Assembly: GCA_026400815.1 (NCBI GenBank)
Contig: JAPLOI010000023.1
Coordinates: forward strand, 1 to 32,773
From: Alphaproteobacteria bacterium
GTDB taxonomy: Bacteria; Pseudomonadota; Alphaproteobacteria; Acetobacterales; Acetobacteraceae
Reading direction: 5' to 3'
Length of the DNA: 32,773 nucleotides
A program made the position numbers and the translations under genes. Shown here in pieces: positions 9,682 through 18,433 of the stretch (the stretch's first letter is position 1; each line of letters begins with the position of its first letter). The notes beneath the pieces were generated by a model, which did not search any database, was not told the origin of the DNA, and was given only the letters and a program-made list of their open reading frames with translations.

Positions 9682-10878
9682 TCAAACCGGCTGGGTGGCC
9701 GGGCGGGGAAGGCGCGGCAGGCGGATCGGCAGGTTGAAGGCGGCGGCGACCACGCCGGAGGCGGCGGTGGCAATGAAGGCGGCGTCGTAGGTGCCGGTCC
9801 AGGCAAACACCAGCCCGCCGGCCCAGGCGCCCAGGAAGCCGCCGGCCTGGTGGCTGATGAAGCACACGCCGAACAGCGCGCCGAGGTCGCGGATGCCGAA
9901 CAGCCGGGCGATCACGCCGTTGGTCAGCGGCACGGTGCCGAGCCAGGCCAGGCCCATCACGATGGCGAACAGCGCGGTGGTCAGCGTGTCCTTCGGGGCA
10001 AGCCAGTAGAGCAGGATGGCGGCACCGCGCAGCAGATAGAGCCCGGCCAGCGCCAGTTGCGGCGGCATGATCATGCCGGCCCGGCCGCACAGCCAGGTGC
10101 CCAGGATGTTGGCGGCACCCACCAGCATCAGCGCCCAGGCACCGGTGGCGGCGGGCATGCCGCACAACGTGAGGTAGCCGGGCAGGTGGGTGCCGAGGAA
10201 GGCAAGCTGGAAGCCGCAGGTGAAGAAGCCGAGGCTGAGCAGAACGAAGCCGCGCTCGCCCAGGGCGGTGCGGATGGCGGCCATGGAGCTGCGCGGCGTG
10301 GGCTTTTCCAGCGCGGCGCGGTCCAGCGGGCGGCCCAGCGGGATCGCCAACAACATGGCGAGGCCGAGCACGAGCAGCCCTGCCGTGGCGCCGCCCCAGG
10401 CGATGGCGCCCGCGGTGATCGGCAGGAACAGCATCTGCCCCACGGAGCCGCCGGCACTCACCAGCCCCATGGCAGCGCTGCGCCGCTCCGGCGGGAAGGC
10501 ACGGGCCACGCCGGCGAAGGACACGCCCCAGCCGAGCAGCGCCATACCGGTGCCGGTCATCAGCCCCATGCCGAGTGTCACGGTCAGGCTATGCGGCCAG
10601 ATCGCCGGCAGGGCGTAGCCCAGCGCGTAGAGCAGGCCACCGGCCACCTGGGCTGCGGTGGCGCCGTGGCGGTCGGCCCAGGCGCCGGCCAGCGGCTGCA
10701 CCACGCCCCAGGCGAGGTTGTGCAGCGCGATGGCCAGGGCCACGGTTTCGATCGGCACGCCCACCCCGGCCAGCGGCACCAGCAACAGGCCGAAGGCGGA
10801 GCGGGTGCCGAGCGCCAGCGACAGGGTGGTGGAGCCGGCGAGCATGGCCGAATTCTGGGCTTGGGTGTTCTGGCTCAT
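9682..10878 (-). CDS. MFS transporter
   Basis: 398 aa with alternating hydrophobic segments throughout, consistent with 12 membrane helices. The loop between the second and third segments reads GAWADRHGA, a variant of the MFS signature (G-x-L-aD-r-x-G-r/k). The centre (about 190-225) is a hydrophilic loop containing RAALEKPTPRSSM. The substrate is not evident. The ATG at 10878 (MSQNTQAQN) was chosen because the upstream frame is Arg-rich and overlaps the next gene; an AAAGGA sits unusually close to it, so a later Met (MLAGSTTLS) is an alternative. It is followed after 33 bp by the thiC TPP riboswitch, which raises the possibility that it shares a transcript with thiC. Confidence 0.85.
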   Translation of the reverse strand: MSQNTQAQNSAMLAGSTTLSLALGTRSAFGLLLVPLAGVGVPIETVALAIALHNLAWGVVQPLAGAWADRHGATAAQVAGGLLYALGYALPAIWPHSLTVTLGMGLMTGTGMALLGWGVSFAGVARAFPPERRSAAMGLVSAGGSVGQMLFLPITAGAIAWGGATAGLLVLGLAMLLAIPLGRPLDRAALEKPTPRSSMAAIRTALGERGFVLLSLGFFTCGFQLAFLGTHLPGYLTLCGMPAATGAWALMLVGAANILGTWLCGRAGMIMPPQLALAGLYLLRGAAILLYWLAPKDTLTTALFAIVMGLAWLGTVPLTNGVIARLFGIRDLGALFGVCFISHQAGGFLGAWAGGLVFAWTGTYDAAFIATAASGVVAAAFNLPIRLPRLPRPATQPV

Positions 10879-10921
10879 TCCTTTGGTTTGGCGAAACGGC
10901 GGCGACGCCACAAGGGGGGCC

Positions 10922-12055
10922 CTACCGCGGCAGCCGCCCAAGTGCCGCGGCCAGCGGCAGGGCGGTGGTGGCCAGTGCAGCCATCACGAGGAAGATCAGG
11001 CCGGTGCCGTCGTAGCTGCTTCCAGCCAGCCAGGTGATCACGCCCAGGGAGACGGTGCCGCCCAGCGTGGCGTGCAGGGTTTGCGCACTGCCGGCGCGTT
11101 CGGCCGGCACGGTGCGGCCCAGCATCTGCATCGCCGAGAGGTGCTGGAAGCCGTAGGTCAGCGCATGCAGCGCCTGGATCGCCACCAGCGCCGGCAGCCA
11201 GGTGGTAAGGCCCAGCACGGTCCAGCGCAGGGCGCAGGCGCTGGCGGCGATGGCGGTGAGCCATCCCGGCGAGACCCGCGTCAGCAGTGGCCGGGCGAGC
11301 AGGAAAAGCAGCGTCTCCGCCAGCAGGGAGGCGGCCCAGAGCAGGCCGATCACGGTTTCCGAATGCCCCGCCGCGCGCCAGTGCAGAGCCCCGAGCGTGT
11401 AGTAGGCGGCGTGCGAGCCCTGGATGATCGCGCTGGCCAGCACCGTCAGCAGGAAGCCGCGCCGGCGCAGCAAAGACAGGCTGGCGAAGAACCCGGCCTG
11501 GCGCGCAGGGGGCGCACCGGTATGCGGCAGGGCGGGGCCCATGGCGGTGGCCAGCGCATGGGCGCCGGCCATCAGCAGCGGCACCAGGAACAACCCCGCC
11601 GCGCCGACGGCCACGCCACCGAGGGCGTTGGCTGCCATGAAAGCGGCGGAGGCCGCGGCCCGCACACGGCCGTAATCCAGCCGCCCCTGCTGGGCCAGGG
11701 CGAGCGAGACGGCGTCGGCCAGCGGCATCAGGGCGGAGGCGCCGGCGGATTGCAGCATGACGGCCAGCAGCACCGGCCAGAACCCGGCAGCGGGGGCAAG
11801 CACCAGGTTGCCCACCAACGCCGTGGCGGCCCCCGCGGTGAGGGCCACGCGCAGCGGCAGCGCATCGGCCAGCCTTCCCCAGAGCGGTGCGGCCAGCGCC
11901 CGCGCGGCGGCGGCGAGCGACAGCACGGTGCCGATCTCGGCAGCGCTCAGCCCACGATCGGCCATCCACAGGGCGAGGAAGGCGCTGGAGACGCCGCCGG
12001 CCGCGAACACCGCGCACAGAAAGATGCCGAGCCGCAGCGCGGGGGAGGCCGGCAC
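10922..12055 (-). CDS. MFS transporter, HcaT (3-phenylpropionate permease)-like
   Basis: 377 aa, about 12 hydrophobic segments. The pattern matches the MFS_1-like/HcaT group: an N-terminal GGVSSAFLALWMADRGLSAAEIG block, the loop PLWGRLADAL, and in the second half QGSHAAYYTLGALHWRAAGH followed by IGLLWA. HcaT-type proteins are named for phenylpropionate uptake but most members have unknown substrates. No aromatic catabolism genes lie nearby, so the substrate stays open. The start is GTG at 12055, 13 bp after the sufE stop, with GAGGG upstream. It is 43 bp from the next MFS gene, and all are on the minus strand. Confidence 0.82.
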   Translation of the reverse strand: MPASPALRLGIFLCAVFAAGGVSSAFLALWMADRGLSAAEIGTVLSLAAAARALAAPLWGRLADALPLRVALTAGAATALVGNLVLAPAAGFWPVLLAVMLQSAGASALMPLADAVSLALAQQGRLDYGRVRAAASAAFMAANALGGVAVGAAGLFLVPLLMAGAHALATAMGPALPHTGAPPARQAGFFASLSLLRRRGFLLTVLASAIIQGSHAAYYTLGALHWRAAGHSETVIGLLWAASLLAETLLFLLARPLLTRVSPGWLTAIAASACALRWTVLGLTTWLPALVAIQALHALTYGFQHLSAMQMLGRTVPAERAGSAQTLHATLGGTVSLGVITWLAGSSYDGTGLIFLVMAALATTALPLAAALGRLPR

Positions 12056-12068
12056 GCCCCGCGGGCCC

Positions 12069-12512
12069 TCAGGCGGCTTCGGCGGCGGCGCGCTCGCGCA
12101 GCTTGCGGGCCATGGCGGCGATGCCGTTGCCGCGGTTGCTCGAAAGCGCCTCCAGCAGGCCCAGCTCCTTCAGGAACACCGGGTCGGTGGCCAGGATCTC
12201 GGCCGGCGTGCGGCCGGTGTAGACGCGCAGCAGCAGGGCGACGAGGCCGGAGACGATGGCGGCATCGGAAGCACCAGCGAAGAACAGCTTGCCGTCGCGG
12301 CGGGTGGCTTCCATCCAGACCTTGGATTGGCAGCCGGGCACGCGATGGTCGTCATTGGCCCAGTCATCGGGGAAGGGCGGCAGCTTGCGGCCCAGCTCGA
12401 TGATGAACTGGTAGCGGTCCATCCAGTCGTCGAACACCTCCAGCTCCTCGGCGATGGCGGCGATGGCCTCGGCGGCGGTGGGTTCTTCGGGGGCGAGGAA
12501 GGGATCAGTCAT
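12069..12512 (-). CDS. sufE: SufE family cysteine desulfurase sulfur acceptor
   Basis: 147 aa. SufE takes persulfide sulfur from the SufS cysteine desulfurase and passes it on for Fe-S cluster assembly in the cytosol. The catalytic block HRVPGCQSKVW is present, with the acceptor Cys at residue 61. The preceding DWMDRYQFIIELGRKLPP and the later YTGRTPAEIL and LSSNRGNGI blocks are family hallmarks. The ATG at 12512 gives MTDPFLAPEEP, a normal length for the family. It is sandwiched between MFS genes rather than in a suf operon. The neighbours do not explain its role, though ThiC, further downstream on the same strand, is an Fe-S enzyme. Confidence 0.93.
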   Translation of the reverse strand: MTDPFLAPEEPTAAEAIAAIAEELEVFDDWMDRYQFIIELGRKLPPFPDDWANDDHRVPGCQSKVWMEATRRDGKLFFAGASDAAIVSGLVALLLRVYTGRTPAEILATDPVFLKELGLLEALSSNRGNGIAAMARKLRERAAAEAA

Positions 12513-12543
12513 GGCCCGGATGTGCGGGCGAGGCGGCGGAACG

Positions 12544-13749
12544 TCAAGCCGGCGGGGTCCTCGCGCGGTCGATGGCGAGCATGGCGGCGGCGGTGACGGC
12601 GGAGCCAGCGGCCATCGCCAGGATCGCGGCCTGCCAGGCGGTGGCCGATTCCGCGCCGCCGGCGGCGTGGAGTACGAAGCCCACGACGACCACGCCCAGG
12701 AAGGCCGCGGAATTGGTTGCCGCCGACAGCAGAGCCAGGGCCGCCCCGCGATCCGCCTGGGCCACCCGCGCCAGCAGGGCCGGCGGCATCGCGCCGGCAT
12801 CAGCGAAGATGGCGCAGAGATAGGCCACCGTCAGCAGGAACACCGCCGCGAACGGGGCGTGCAGCATCAGCGCCAGCACCGCACCCACCAGCACCGAGGA
12901 TCCGGCGGCGAGCGCGATCACCCGGTGGCGCCGCCCGGCTTCCGCACGCCGCGCCACGAAGGCGCTGAGCGGCATGGCAAGCAGGCCGACGAAGGCGGTG
13001 GCCAGCGCGAAGTTCACGCCGGAGAATGCCGCGTTGCCCGGTAGGGCGGCGGCAAAGCCCAGCAGTGCGATCCACCAGGTGCGGAAGGCCATGCCCTCCC
13101 AGCTGTTGCCGGCGGCGGCCAGCAGGAGGAGCGGGACATGCCGCCCGCGCACCACGCTGGCCAGGCGGCGCCACAGGCTGCGCGGGGCCGGGGCCAGGCG
13201 GGGTGCGGGCATGGTGGCGCGCACCAGGGCCAGCGCCACCGCCGCGGTGGCCGCCGCCCCCAGGAACGCCGCAGGCCAGCCGAAGGCCCATTGCAACGTG
13301 CCCGACAGCGCGAAGGAGGAGGACAGGCCCAGGGTGAGGGTGGAGGCGTAGTCGCCGGCCGCGCGCTGCTGGCGGTCTGGCGGCAGCGCCTCGATCAGCA
13401 GGCGCAGGCCCGGCATGTAGGTGCCGGCCATGCCGAGGCCGGTCAGCGCGCGGCTGGCGACCAGGGCGGCAAAACCGTCATCCACCAGCGGGAACAGCAG
13501 CCCCCCAGCGATGCCGAGCGCGCCGCCGATCATGTACAGCCGGCGCGCATCACGCGTGTCGGTCAGGCCCGCGAAGAGCGGTGCCCCGATGGCGTAGGCC
13601 AGAAAGAACACGCCGCCGGCGATGCCGGCCTCGGCCTCCGAGAGGCCGGTGCCTTCGCGCAGCTGCGGCAGCACGGCGGCATAGTTGGCGAAGCCGATCA
13701 GGTTCAGCACCAGGGCGGTGATCATCACGGGCCGGGCAGGGAACGGCAT
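12544..13749 (-). CDS. MFS transporter
   Basis: 401 aa, about 12 hydrophobic segments. It starts MPFPARPVMITALVLNLIG at the ATG at 13749, with a GAGGT Shine-Dalgarno about 9 bp upstream. MFS features include the loop AGLTDTRDARRLYMIGG, the GLGMAGTYMPGLR helix and a central Arg-rich loop (SLWRRLASVVRGRHVP). The substrate is unknown. It is transcribed divergently from a LysR-type regulator gene 75 bp away, the usual layout for a transporter controlled by its neighbouring LysR protein. sufE follows 31 bp downstream on the same strand. Confidence 0.86.
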   Translation of the reverse strand: MPFPARPVMITALVLNLIGFANYAAVLPQLREGTGLSEAEAGIAGGVFFLAYAIGAPLFAGLTDTRDARRLYMIGGALGIAGGLLFPLVDDGFAALVASRALTGLGMAGTYMPGLRLLIEALPPDRQQRAAGDYASTLTLGLSSSFALSGTLQWAFGWPAAFLGAAATAAVALALVRATMPAPRLAPAPRSLWRRLASVVRGRHVPLLLLAAAGNSWEGMAFRTWWIALLGFAAALPGNAAFSGVNFALATAFVGLLAMPLSAFVARRAEAGRRHRVIALAAGSSVLVGAVLALMLHAPFAAVFLLTVAYLCAIFADAGAMPPALLARVAQADRGAALALLSAATNSAAFLGVVVVGFVLHAAGGAESATAWQAAILAMAAGSAVTAAAMLAIDRARTPPA

Positions 13750-13785
13750 GGCGGCGGACCTCGATGCAGACCCGTAGCAGGCCGG

Positions 13786-13804
13786 TTGCCGCGCCGGGCG
13801 ACAA
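13786..13804. promoter_or_regulatory. Candidate LysR-type operator between divergent genes
   Basis: In the 75-bp gap between the MFS gene and the LysR gene lies an imperfect dyad TTGCCGC-GCCGG-GCGACAA with one mismatch. Size and end bases (T-N-A type dyad, conserved TTG/CAA ends) fit a LysR recognition site. This is pattern matching on one site only. Confidence 0.35.
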
Positions 13805-13824
13805 ACGAATAGTCTCGGCTTCGC

Positions 13825-14727
13825 ATGAATCAGGCTCATCCGAACCTCGGGGCGCTGCCGTTGATCGCGCTGCGTGCCTTCGAGGCCGCGGCCCGGTTGG
13901 GCAGTTTTCGCGATGGCGCGGCCAAGGTCGGCCTCACGCCCTCGGCGGTGAGCCATCACGTGCGCGGGCTCGAGGCGACGCTGGGCGTGGTGCTGTTCGA
14001 GCGCCGGCATCGCGCCGTGGTGCCGACGGAAACGGGGCGCGACCTGGCCGTGGCGCTGGGGGCCGGGTTCGCGACCATCGCCGCCGCCTATGCCGCCGCC
14101 AGGGCGCCGCGCGGCAGGCTGCTTGTCTCCGCCGCGCCGAATTTCGCCGGGCGCTGGCTGCTGCGCGCAGTGGCGCCGCTGCGGGCGGAGGGGATCGAGC
14201 TGGTGGTGGAGGGCACCGCCTCCGTGGTGGATGTGGCCGGCGGTGCCTGCGACGTGGCGATCCGCCTGGCCCCGCGGCCGCCGCCGCGCCTGGCTGCGGA
14301 ACGGCTGGCCACCTCGCCGGTGGTGCTGGTGGCAGCCCCCGCCCGGTTGGGCCGCCGGGCATCGCTGGAGCCGGCGGAGATCGCAGCGGGGCCCCTGCTG
14401 GGGCTTTCGGTGCGGCCCAGCTTCTGGGCCGAGGCGCTGCACGCGCTGGGGGCACCAGCCGGCATCGGCGCCCAGGTGCGCTTCGATTCCTTCGACGCCG
14501 CGTTGCAGGCCGCCGAGGCCGGGCACGGGTTCGCCTTCGCGCCGGAGATGGTGGTGGCAGACCGGCTGGCCTCCAGCGCGCTGGCCGTGGTGCACCCGCG
14601 GCGGCTGGGGCACCGCACGGCCTGGAGCTACTGGTTCCTCACCCGGCAGGAATCGGCCGACCGCCCGGCAGTGCGCCGGCTGCGCGACTGCCTGGCGGCG
14701 ATGCTGGCCGCCCCCGCTACAGGATGA
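13825..14727 (+). CDS. LysR family transcriptional regulator (GcvA-like)
   Basis: 300 aa. The N-terminal winged helix-turn-helix is clear: [20 protein letters not shown] followed by [18 protein letters not shown] and LFERRHR (residues about 14-65). The rest fits the LysR substrate-binding domain. The wording of the HTH ([13 protein letters not shown]) and a C-terminal region with [22 protein letters not shown] resemble the GcvA subgroup. It probably controls the divergent MFS gene. No glycine-cleavage genes are present, so GcvA function is not claimed. Its 3' end overlaps the 3' end of hslU by 11 bp on the opposite strand. Confidence 0.88.
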   Translation: MNQAHPNLGALPLIALRAFEAAARLGSFRDGAAKVGLTPSAVSHHVRGLEATLGVVLFERRHRAVVPTETGRDLAVALGAGFATIAAAYAAARAPRGRLLVSAAPNFAGRWLLRAVAPLRAEGIELVVEGTASVVDVAGGACDVAIRLAPRPPPRLAAERLATSPVVLVAAPARLGRRASLEPAEIAAGPLLGLSVRPSFWAEALHALGAPAGIGAQVRFDSFDAALQAAEAGHGFAFAPEMVVADRLASSALAVVHPRRLGHRTAWSYWFLTRQESADRPAVRRLRDCLAAMLAAPATG

Positions 14728-16033
14728 ACCGGCTCAGATCGCCCTTCTGCGCCAGCGGCGCCACGCGCTCGTTTACGTAGGCCGCGTCCACAGTGGCGGT
14801 CTGGCCGCTGCGGTCGCTGGCGGTGAAGCTGATGTCTTCCAGCAGCTTTTCCAGCACGGTGTGCAGGCGGCGGGCGCCGATGTTCTCCACGCGGTCGTTG
14901 ATGTCGGCGGCGAGGTCGGCCAGGGCGTCGATGGAATCCTCGGTGAAGTCGAGCGTCATGCCCTCGGTGCCGATCAGGGCCTGGTATTGCTTGATCAGGC
15001 TGGCTTCCGGCTCCGTGAGGATGCGGCGCAGATCCTCGCGCGACAGCGGCTGCAGCTCCACGCGGATGGGCAGGCGGCCCTGCAGTTCCGGCAGCAGGTC
15101 GGCGGGCTTGGAGAGGTGGAAGGCGCCGCTGGCGATGAACAGGATGTGGTCGGTCTTCACCGGGCCGTGCTTGGTGGAAACCGTGGTGCCCTCGATCAGC
15201 GGCAGCAGGTCGCGCTGCACGCCTTCGCGGGAAACGTCGCCGCCGCGCACGCCGCCTTCGCTGCTGCGGGCGATCTTGTCGATCTCGTCGAGGAAGACGA
15301 TGCCGTTGGCTTCCGCGTGGGCGACGGCATCGCGGGTGAGGCGCTCGTTGTCGAGCAGCTTGTCGGCTTCCTCGCGCTGCAGGGCCTCGCGGGCGGCGTC
15401 CACGCGCAGCTTGCGGGCGGTGGGGCGGCCGCCGAACATGCCCTTCATCATGTCGCCGAGATTGATCATCTGGCCCGGCGGCATGCCGGGCATGTCGAAC
15501 TGGCCGATCGGGCTGGGGCCGGCCTCGGTGAGGCTGATCTCGATTTCCTTGTCCTCGAAATCGCCGTTGCGGAGCATGCGGCGGAACTTGGAGCGGGTGT
15601 CGGCACTCGCCTGCTCGCCGCACAGCGCGGTGATGATGCGGTCCTCTGCGGCCAGCTCGGCCTTGGCCTGCACATCTTTGCGGCGGCTGTCGCGCAGCAT
15701 GGTGATGCTGGCTTCCACCAGGTCGCGCACGATGCTTTCCACATCGCGGCCCACATAGCCCACCTCGGTGAACTTGGTGGCTTCCACCTTCAGGAACGGG
15801 GCCTGCGCCAGCTTGGCCAGGCGGCGGGCGATCTCGGTCTTGCCGCAGCCGGTGGGGCCGATCATCAGGATGTTCTTCGGCACCACCTCCTCGCGCAGCC
15901 CTTCCGGCAGGCGCTGGCGGCGCCAGCGGTTGCGCAGCGCGATGGCCACGGCGCGCTTGGCATCGCCCTGGCCGACGATGAAGCGGTCCAGCTCGGAGAC
16001 GATCTCACGCGGGGAGTAGGTCGGAACGTCCAT
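14717..16033 (-). CDS. hslU: HslU, ATPase subunit of the HslVU protease
   Basis: 438 aa, AAA+ unfoldase that feeds proteins into the HslV chamber. Visible parts are the N-terminal [16 protein letters not shown], Walker A GPTGCGKT (59-66), the pore loop GYVG (92-95), the inserted I domain (about 105-235), Walker B IVFLDEID (245-252), the arginine-bearing [11 protein letters not shown], and the C-terminal tail LSRFIL that docks into HslV. The ATG at 16033 shares its A with the hslV stop (TGATG); a GTG one codon earlier is possible. The gene is directly coupled to hslV. The last 11 bp overlap the convergent LysR gene. Confidence 0.97.
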   Translation of the reverse strand: MDVPTYSPREIVSELDRFIVGQGDAKRAVAIALRNRWRRQRLPEGLREEVVPKNILMIGPTGCGKTEIARRLAKLAQAPFLKVEATKFTEVGYVGRDVESIVRDLVEASITMLRDSRRKDVQAKAELAAEDRIITALCGEQASADTRSKFRRMLRNGDFEDKEIEISLTEAGPSPIGQFDMPGMPPGQMINLGDMMKGMFGGRPTARKLRVDAAREALQREEADKLLDNERLTRDAVAHAEANGIVFLDEIDKIARSSEGGVRGGDVSREGVQRDLLPLIEGTTVSTKHGPVKTDHILFIASGAFHLSKPADLLPELQGRLPIRVELQPLSREDLRRILTEPEASLIKQYQALIGTEGMTLDFTEDSIDALADLAADINDRVENIGARRLHTVLEKLLEDISFTASDRSGQTATVDAAYVNERVAPLAQKGDLSRFIL

Positions 16034-16596
16034 CACAGGGTTTCCACGGTCAGCGAGTGGTTCGTGTACACGCAGATGTCACCGGCGATCTTCATCGCCT
16101 TGCGGGCGACCTCCTCGGCGGAGAGGCCGGGCATTTCCATCAGCGCGCGGGCGGCGGCGAGCGCGAAATTGCCGCCGGAGCCGATGGCGATCACGCCGTC
16201 CTCCGGCTCCAGCACGTCGCCATTGCCGGTGAGGGTAAACTGGCGGTCGCGGTCGGCCACCGCCATCATGGCTTCCAGGCGGCGCAGGTAGCGATCCGTG
16301 CGCCAATCCTTGGCCAGTTCCACGCAGGCGCGTTCGAGCTGGTTCGGGAAGCGCTCCAGCTTCGCCTCCAGCCGTTCCAGCAGGGTGAAGGCATCGGCGG
16401 TGGCGCCGGCGAAGCCCGCCAGCACGGCGCCGCCGCCGATGCGGCGCACCTTGCGGGCGTTGCCCTTGATGACGGTGTTGCCGAGGCTCACCTGGCCGTC
16501 GCCGGCCATGGCCACGTGTCCGTCGCGGCGGATGCACAGGATGGTGGTGCCGTGCCAGCCCACGGGGTCGTGGGGGGCGGAAGAAGGATGCTGCAT
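16033..16596 (-). CDS. hslV: HslV, peptidase subunit of the HslVU protease
   Basis: 187 aa, proteasome-beta-like threonine peptidase. The chain begins [16 protein letters not shown]; processing before TTIL exposes the catalytic Thr (residue 17). The family block [25 protein letters not shown] (in parts) and [19 protein letters not shown] are present. The propeptide is slightly long, and a GTG five codons before Thr17 is an alternative start. No Shine-Dalgarno precedes the ATG. A candidate heat-shock promoter ends only about 8 bp upstream of the ATG, so the mRNA may have a very short leader. It is co-transcribed with hslU and divergent from hisB. Confidence 0.96.
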   Translation of the reverse strand: MQHPSSAPHDPVGWHGTTILCIRRDGHVAMAGDGQVSLGNTVIKGNARKVRRIGGGAVLAGFAGATADAFTLLERLEAKLERFPNQLERACVELAKDWRTDRYLRRLEAMMAVADRDRQFTLTGNGDVLEPEDGVIAIGSGGNFALAAARALMEMPGLSAEEVARKAMKIAGDICVYTNHSLTVETL

Positions 16597-16604
16597 AGTC
16601 GGGC

Positions 16605-16634
16605 TAGATGGGCCAGCGGGGGCGGCGCGGCAAG
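16605..16634 (-). promoter_or_regulatory. Candidate RpoH (heat-shock) promoter of hslVU
   Basis: On the minus strand CTTG (16631-16634) is followed after 18 bp by CCCATCTA (16605-16612), close to the alphaproteobacterial RpoH pattern CTTG-N17-18-CYTATNT. hslVU is a classic heat-shock operon, which supports the reading. The -10 box lies so near the ATG (16596) that the transcript would be almost leaderless. The rest of the 234-bp divergent region 16597-16830 shows no other gene. Confidence 0.4.
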
Positions 16635-16830
16635 GCGGCTGCACTGTGCCCGCTTCAGGTCAGGCCCGCTTGTGGTGCTTTTTGGGCGGCTTGGCCTGCG
16701 CCGTTTTCCAGGCCGCTTCCAGTCATGCGGCCCTCCGGCGGAACCAGGCACGGCAGGATCGCTGGCGCCGTGCCCATTTCGCAACGTTGAAGTTTGCGGC
16801 TGGGGCGGCTTTTCGGCTACTGAGCGCGCC

Positions 16831-17421
16831 ATGCCGCGCACCGCCAGCCTTACCCGCACCACCTCGGAAACCGACATCTCGCTGAGCCTGGACCTGGATG
16901 GGTCTGGCCGGGCGCAGGTGGCCACCGGCATCGGCTTCCTGGACCATATGCTGACGGCGCTCGCGCGCCACGCGCTGTTCGACCTGACGGTGGCGGCGAA
17001 GGGCGACCTGCATATCGATTTCCACCACACCGCCGAGGATGTCGGCATCGTGCTGGGCAAGGCGCTCAATCAAGCGCTGGGCGACAAGCGCGGCATCCGG
17101 CGCTTCGGCCATGCGGTGGTGCCGATGGACGAGGCGCTGGCCGAGGCCGCGATCGACATCTCCGGCCGCCCCTTCCTCGCCTGGTCCGTCACGTTCACGC
17201 GCGACAAGGTGGGCGAGATGGACACCGAGCTGTTCGAGGAGTTCTTCCGCGCCTTCGCCATGAACGCGCTGATCACCCTGCACGTGACCCAGAAGGCCGG
17301 CACCAACGCCCACCACATCGCCGAGGGCTGCTTCAAGGCGCTGGCCCGGGCGCTGCGCATGGCGGTGGAGCCCGATCCGCGGGTGGGGGATGCCATTCCC
17401 TCCACCAAGGGATCGCTGTGA
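16831..17421 (+). CDS. hisB: Imidazoleglycerol-phosphate dehydratase HisB
   Basis: 196 aa, monofunctional HisB, which dehydrates imidazole glycerol phosphate in histidine synthesis. The metal-binding signatures are visible: [33 protein letters not shown], and near the C-terminus [20 protein letters not shown] (in part). The ATG at 16831 yields [16 protein letters not shown], the standard N-terminus. It is the first gene of the plus-strand his operon, and its stop overlaps the next gene's GTG by 4 bp (GTGA). No phosphatase domain is fused, so histidinol phosphatase must be elsewhere. Confidence 0.97.
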   Translation: MPRTASLTRTTSETDISLSLDLDGSGRAQVATGIGFLDHMLTALARHALFDLTVAAKGDLHIDFHHTAEDVGIVLGKALNQALGDKRGIRRFGHAVVPMDEALAEAAIDISGRPFLAWSVTFTRDKVGEMDTELFEEFFRAFAMNALITLHVTQKAGTNAHHIAEGCFKALARALRMAVEPDPRVGDAIPSTKGSL

Positions 17422-17792
17422 CGAGCTGGACCGTCCATGTGAAGGACGGCGCGCCGGTGCTTCTGGTGCCGGAGCGGTTCAGCCTGGGCGCGCTGCTGCT
17501 GGGGCCGGTGTGGCTGCTGTTCGCCGGTGCCTGGATCCCGGCCATCCTGCTCGCCTGCGCCTGGGCCGCCGCCGTGATGCTGGTGCCCGAGGCGATGCTG
17601 GTGCCGGTGGCGATAGGGCTCGCCTGGTTTACCGGGCTGTGCGGGCGGGACCTGCGGCGCTGGTCGCTCGCCCGGCGTGGCTGGCGCGCACCGCATGTGG
17701 TGGTGGCGCACTCGGAGGAGGAAGCGCTGGAACGCCTGCTGCGCTTCCACCCCTACCTTGGCGTGGGCGATCTGAAGCGGAGCGCCGCATGA
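17418..17792 (+). CDS. DUF2628 family membrane protein in the his operon
   Basis: 124 aa. A short soluble start ([22 protein letters not shown]) is followed by hydrophobic segments at about 24-50 and 50-75 with a Trp-rich first helix ([11 protein letters not shown]), then a soluble tail with [11 protein letters not shown]. This fits the DUF2628 family of small inner-membrane proteins. It overlaps hisB by 4 bp (GTGA) and hisH by 4 bp (ATGA), so it is translationally coupled to both. DUF2628 genes are found at this place in his operons of many alphaproteobacteria (family knowledge). The function is unknown. Confidence 0.8.
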   Translation: MTSWTVHVKDGAPVLLVPERFSLGALLLGPVWLLFAGAWIPAILLACAWAAAVMLVPEAMLVPVAIGLAWFTGLCGRDLRRWSLARRGWRAPHVVVAHSEEEALERLLRFHPYLGVGDLKRSAA

Positions 17793-18433
17793 AGGTCGCG
17801 GTGGTCGATTACAACAGCGGCAACCTCGCCTCCGCCTCGCGCGGGCTGCAGCTTGCCGCATCCCGCCTTGGGCTGGCCGCGGAGGTGACCATCACGGCCG
17901 ATCCGGCGGCGGTGGCGGCGGCGGACCGGATCGTGCTGCCGGGCCAGGGCGCCTTCGCCGATTGCGCCCGTGGGCTTTCGGCCATCGACGGCCTGCGCGC
18001 GGCGGTGGAGCGGGCGACCGATGCCGGCACGCCGTTCCTGGGCATCTGCGTGGGTATGCAGCTGATGGCCGAGCGCGGGCTGGAGCATGAGGTCACGCCT
18101 GGCTTCGGCTGGATCCGCGGCGAGATTGCCGCGATGCAGGTGCCGCAGCCGTTGCGCCTGCCGCAGATGGGCTGGAACGAGCTGGAATTCACGCCCGGCG
18201 CCCACCCGCTGCTCGAAGGGCTTCGACCCGGGGACCACGCCTATTTCGTGCACAGCTATGCGCTTGCCGGCGGCGACACCGCCGAGTGCATCGCCACCAC
18301 CGACTATCCCGGCCCCGTGGTGGCCATGGTGGCGCGCGGCAACCGCGCCGGCACGCAATTCCACGTTGAGAAAAGCCAGGAGGTCGGGCTGCGCATCCTG
18401 GCCAATTTCCTGCGCTGGAGTCCTGGCCGATGA
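17789..18433 (+). CDS. hisH: Imidazole glycerol phosphate synthase, glutaminase subunit HisH
   Basis: 214 aa, class I glutamine amidotransferase that supplies ammonia to HisF. The nucleophile is Cys87 in GICVGMQL; the other triad residues are His192 and Glu194 in FHVEKSQ. The oxyanion region LPGQGAF and the VDYNSGNL N-terminus are standard. Most HisH proteins have FHPEKS; here Val replaces Pro between the triad residues. The start ATG overlaps the DUF2628 stop (ATGA), and the stop overlaps the GNAT gene start (ATGA). Confidence 0.97.
   Translation: MKVAVVDYNSGNLASASRGLQLAASRLGLAAEVTITADPAAVAAADRIVLPGQGAFADCARGLSAIDGLRAAVERATDAGTPFLGICVGMQLMAERGLEHEVTPGFGWIRGEIAAMQVPQPLRLPQMGWNELEFTPGAHPLLEGLRPGDHAYFVHSYALAGGDTAECIATTDYPGPVVAMVARGNRAGTQFHVEKSQEVGLRILANFLRWSPGR

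Noticed and set aside
14090-16291. Long plus-strand frame over the LysR 3' end and opposite hslU/hslV
   Set aside because: Wrong frame within LysR and antisense to hslVU; no recognisable domain.
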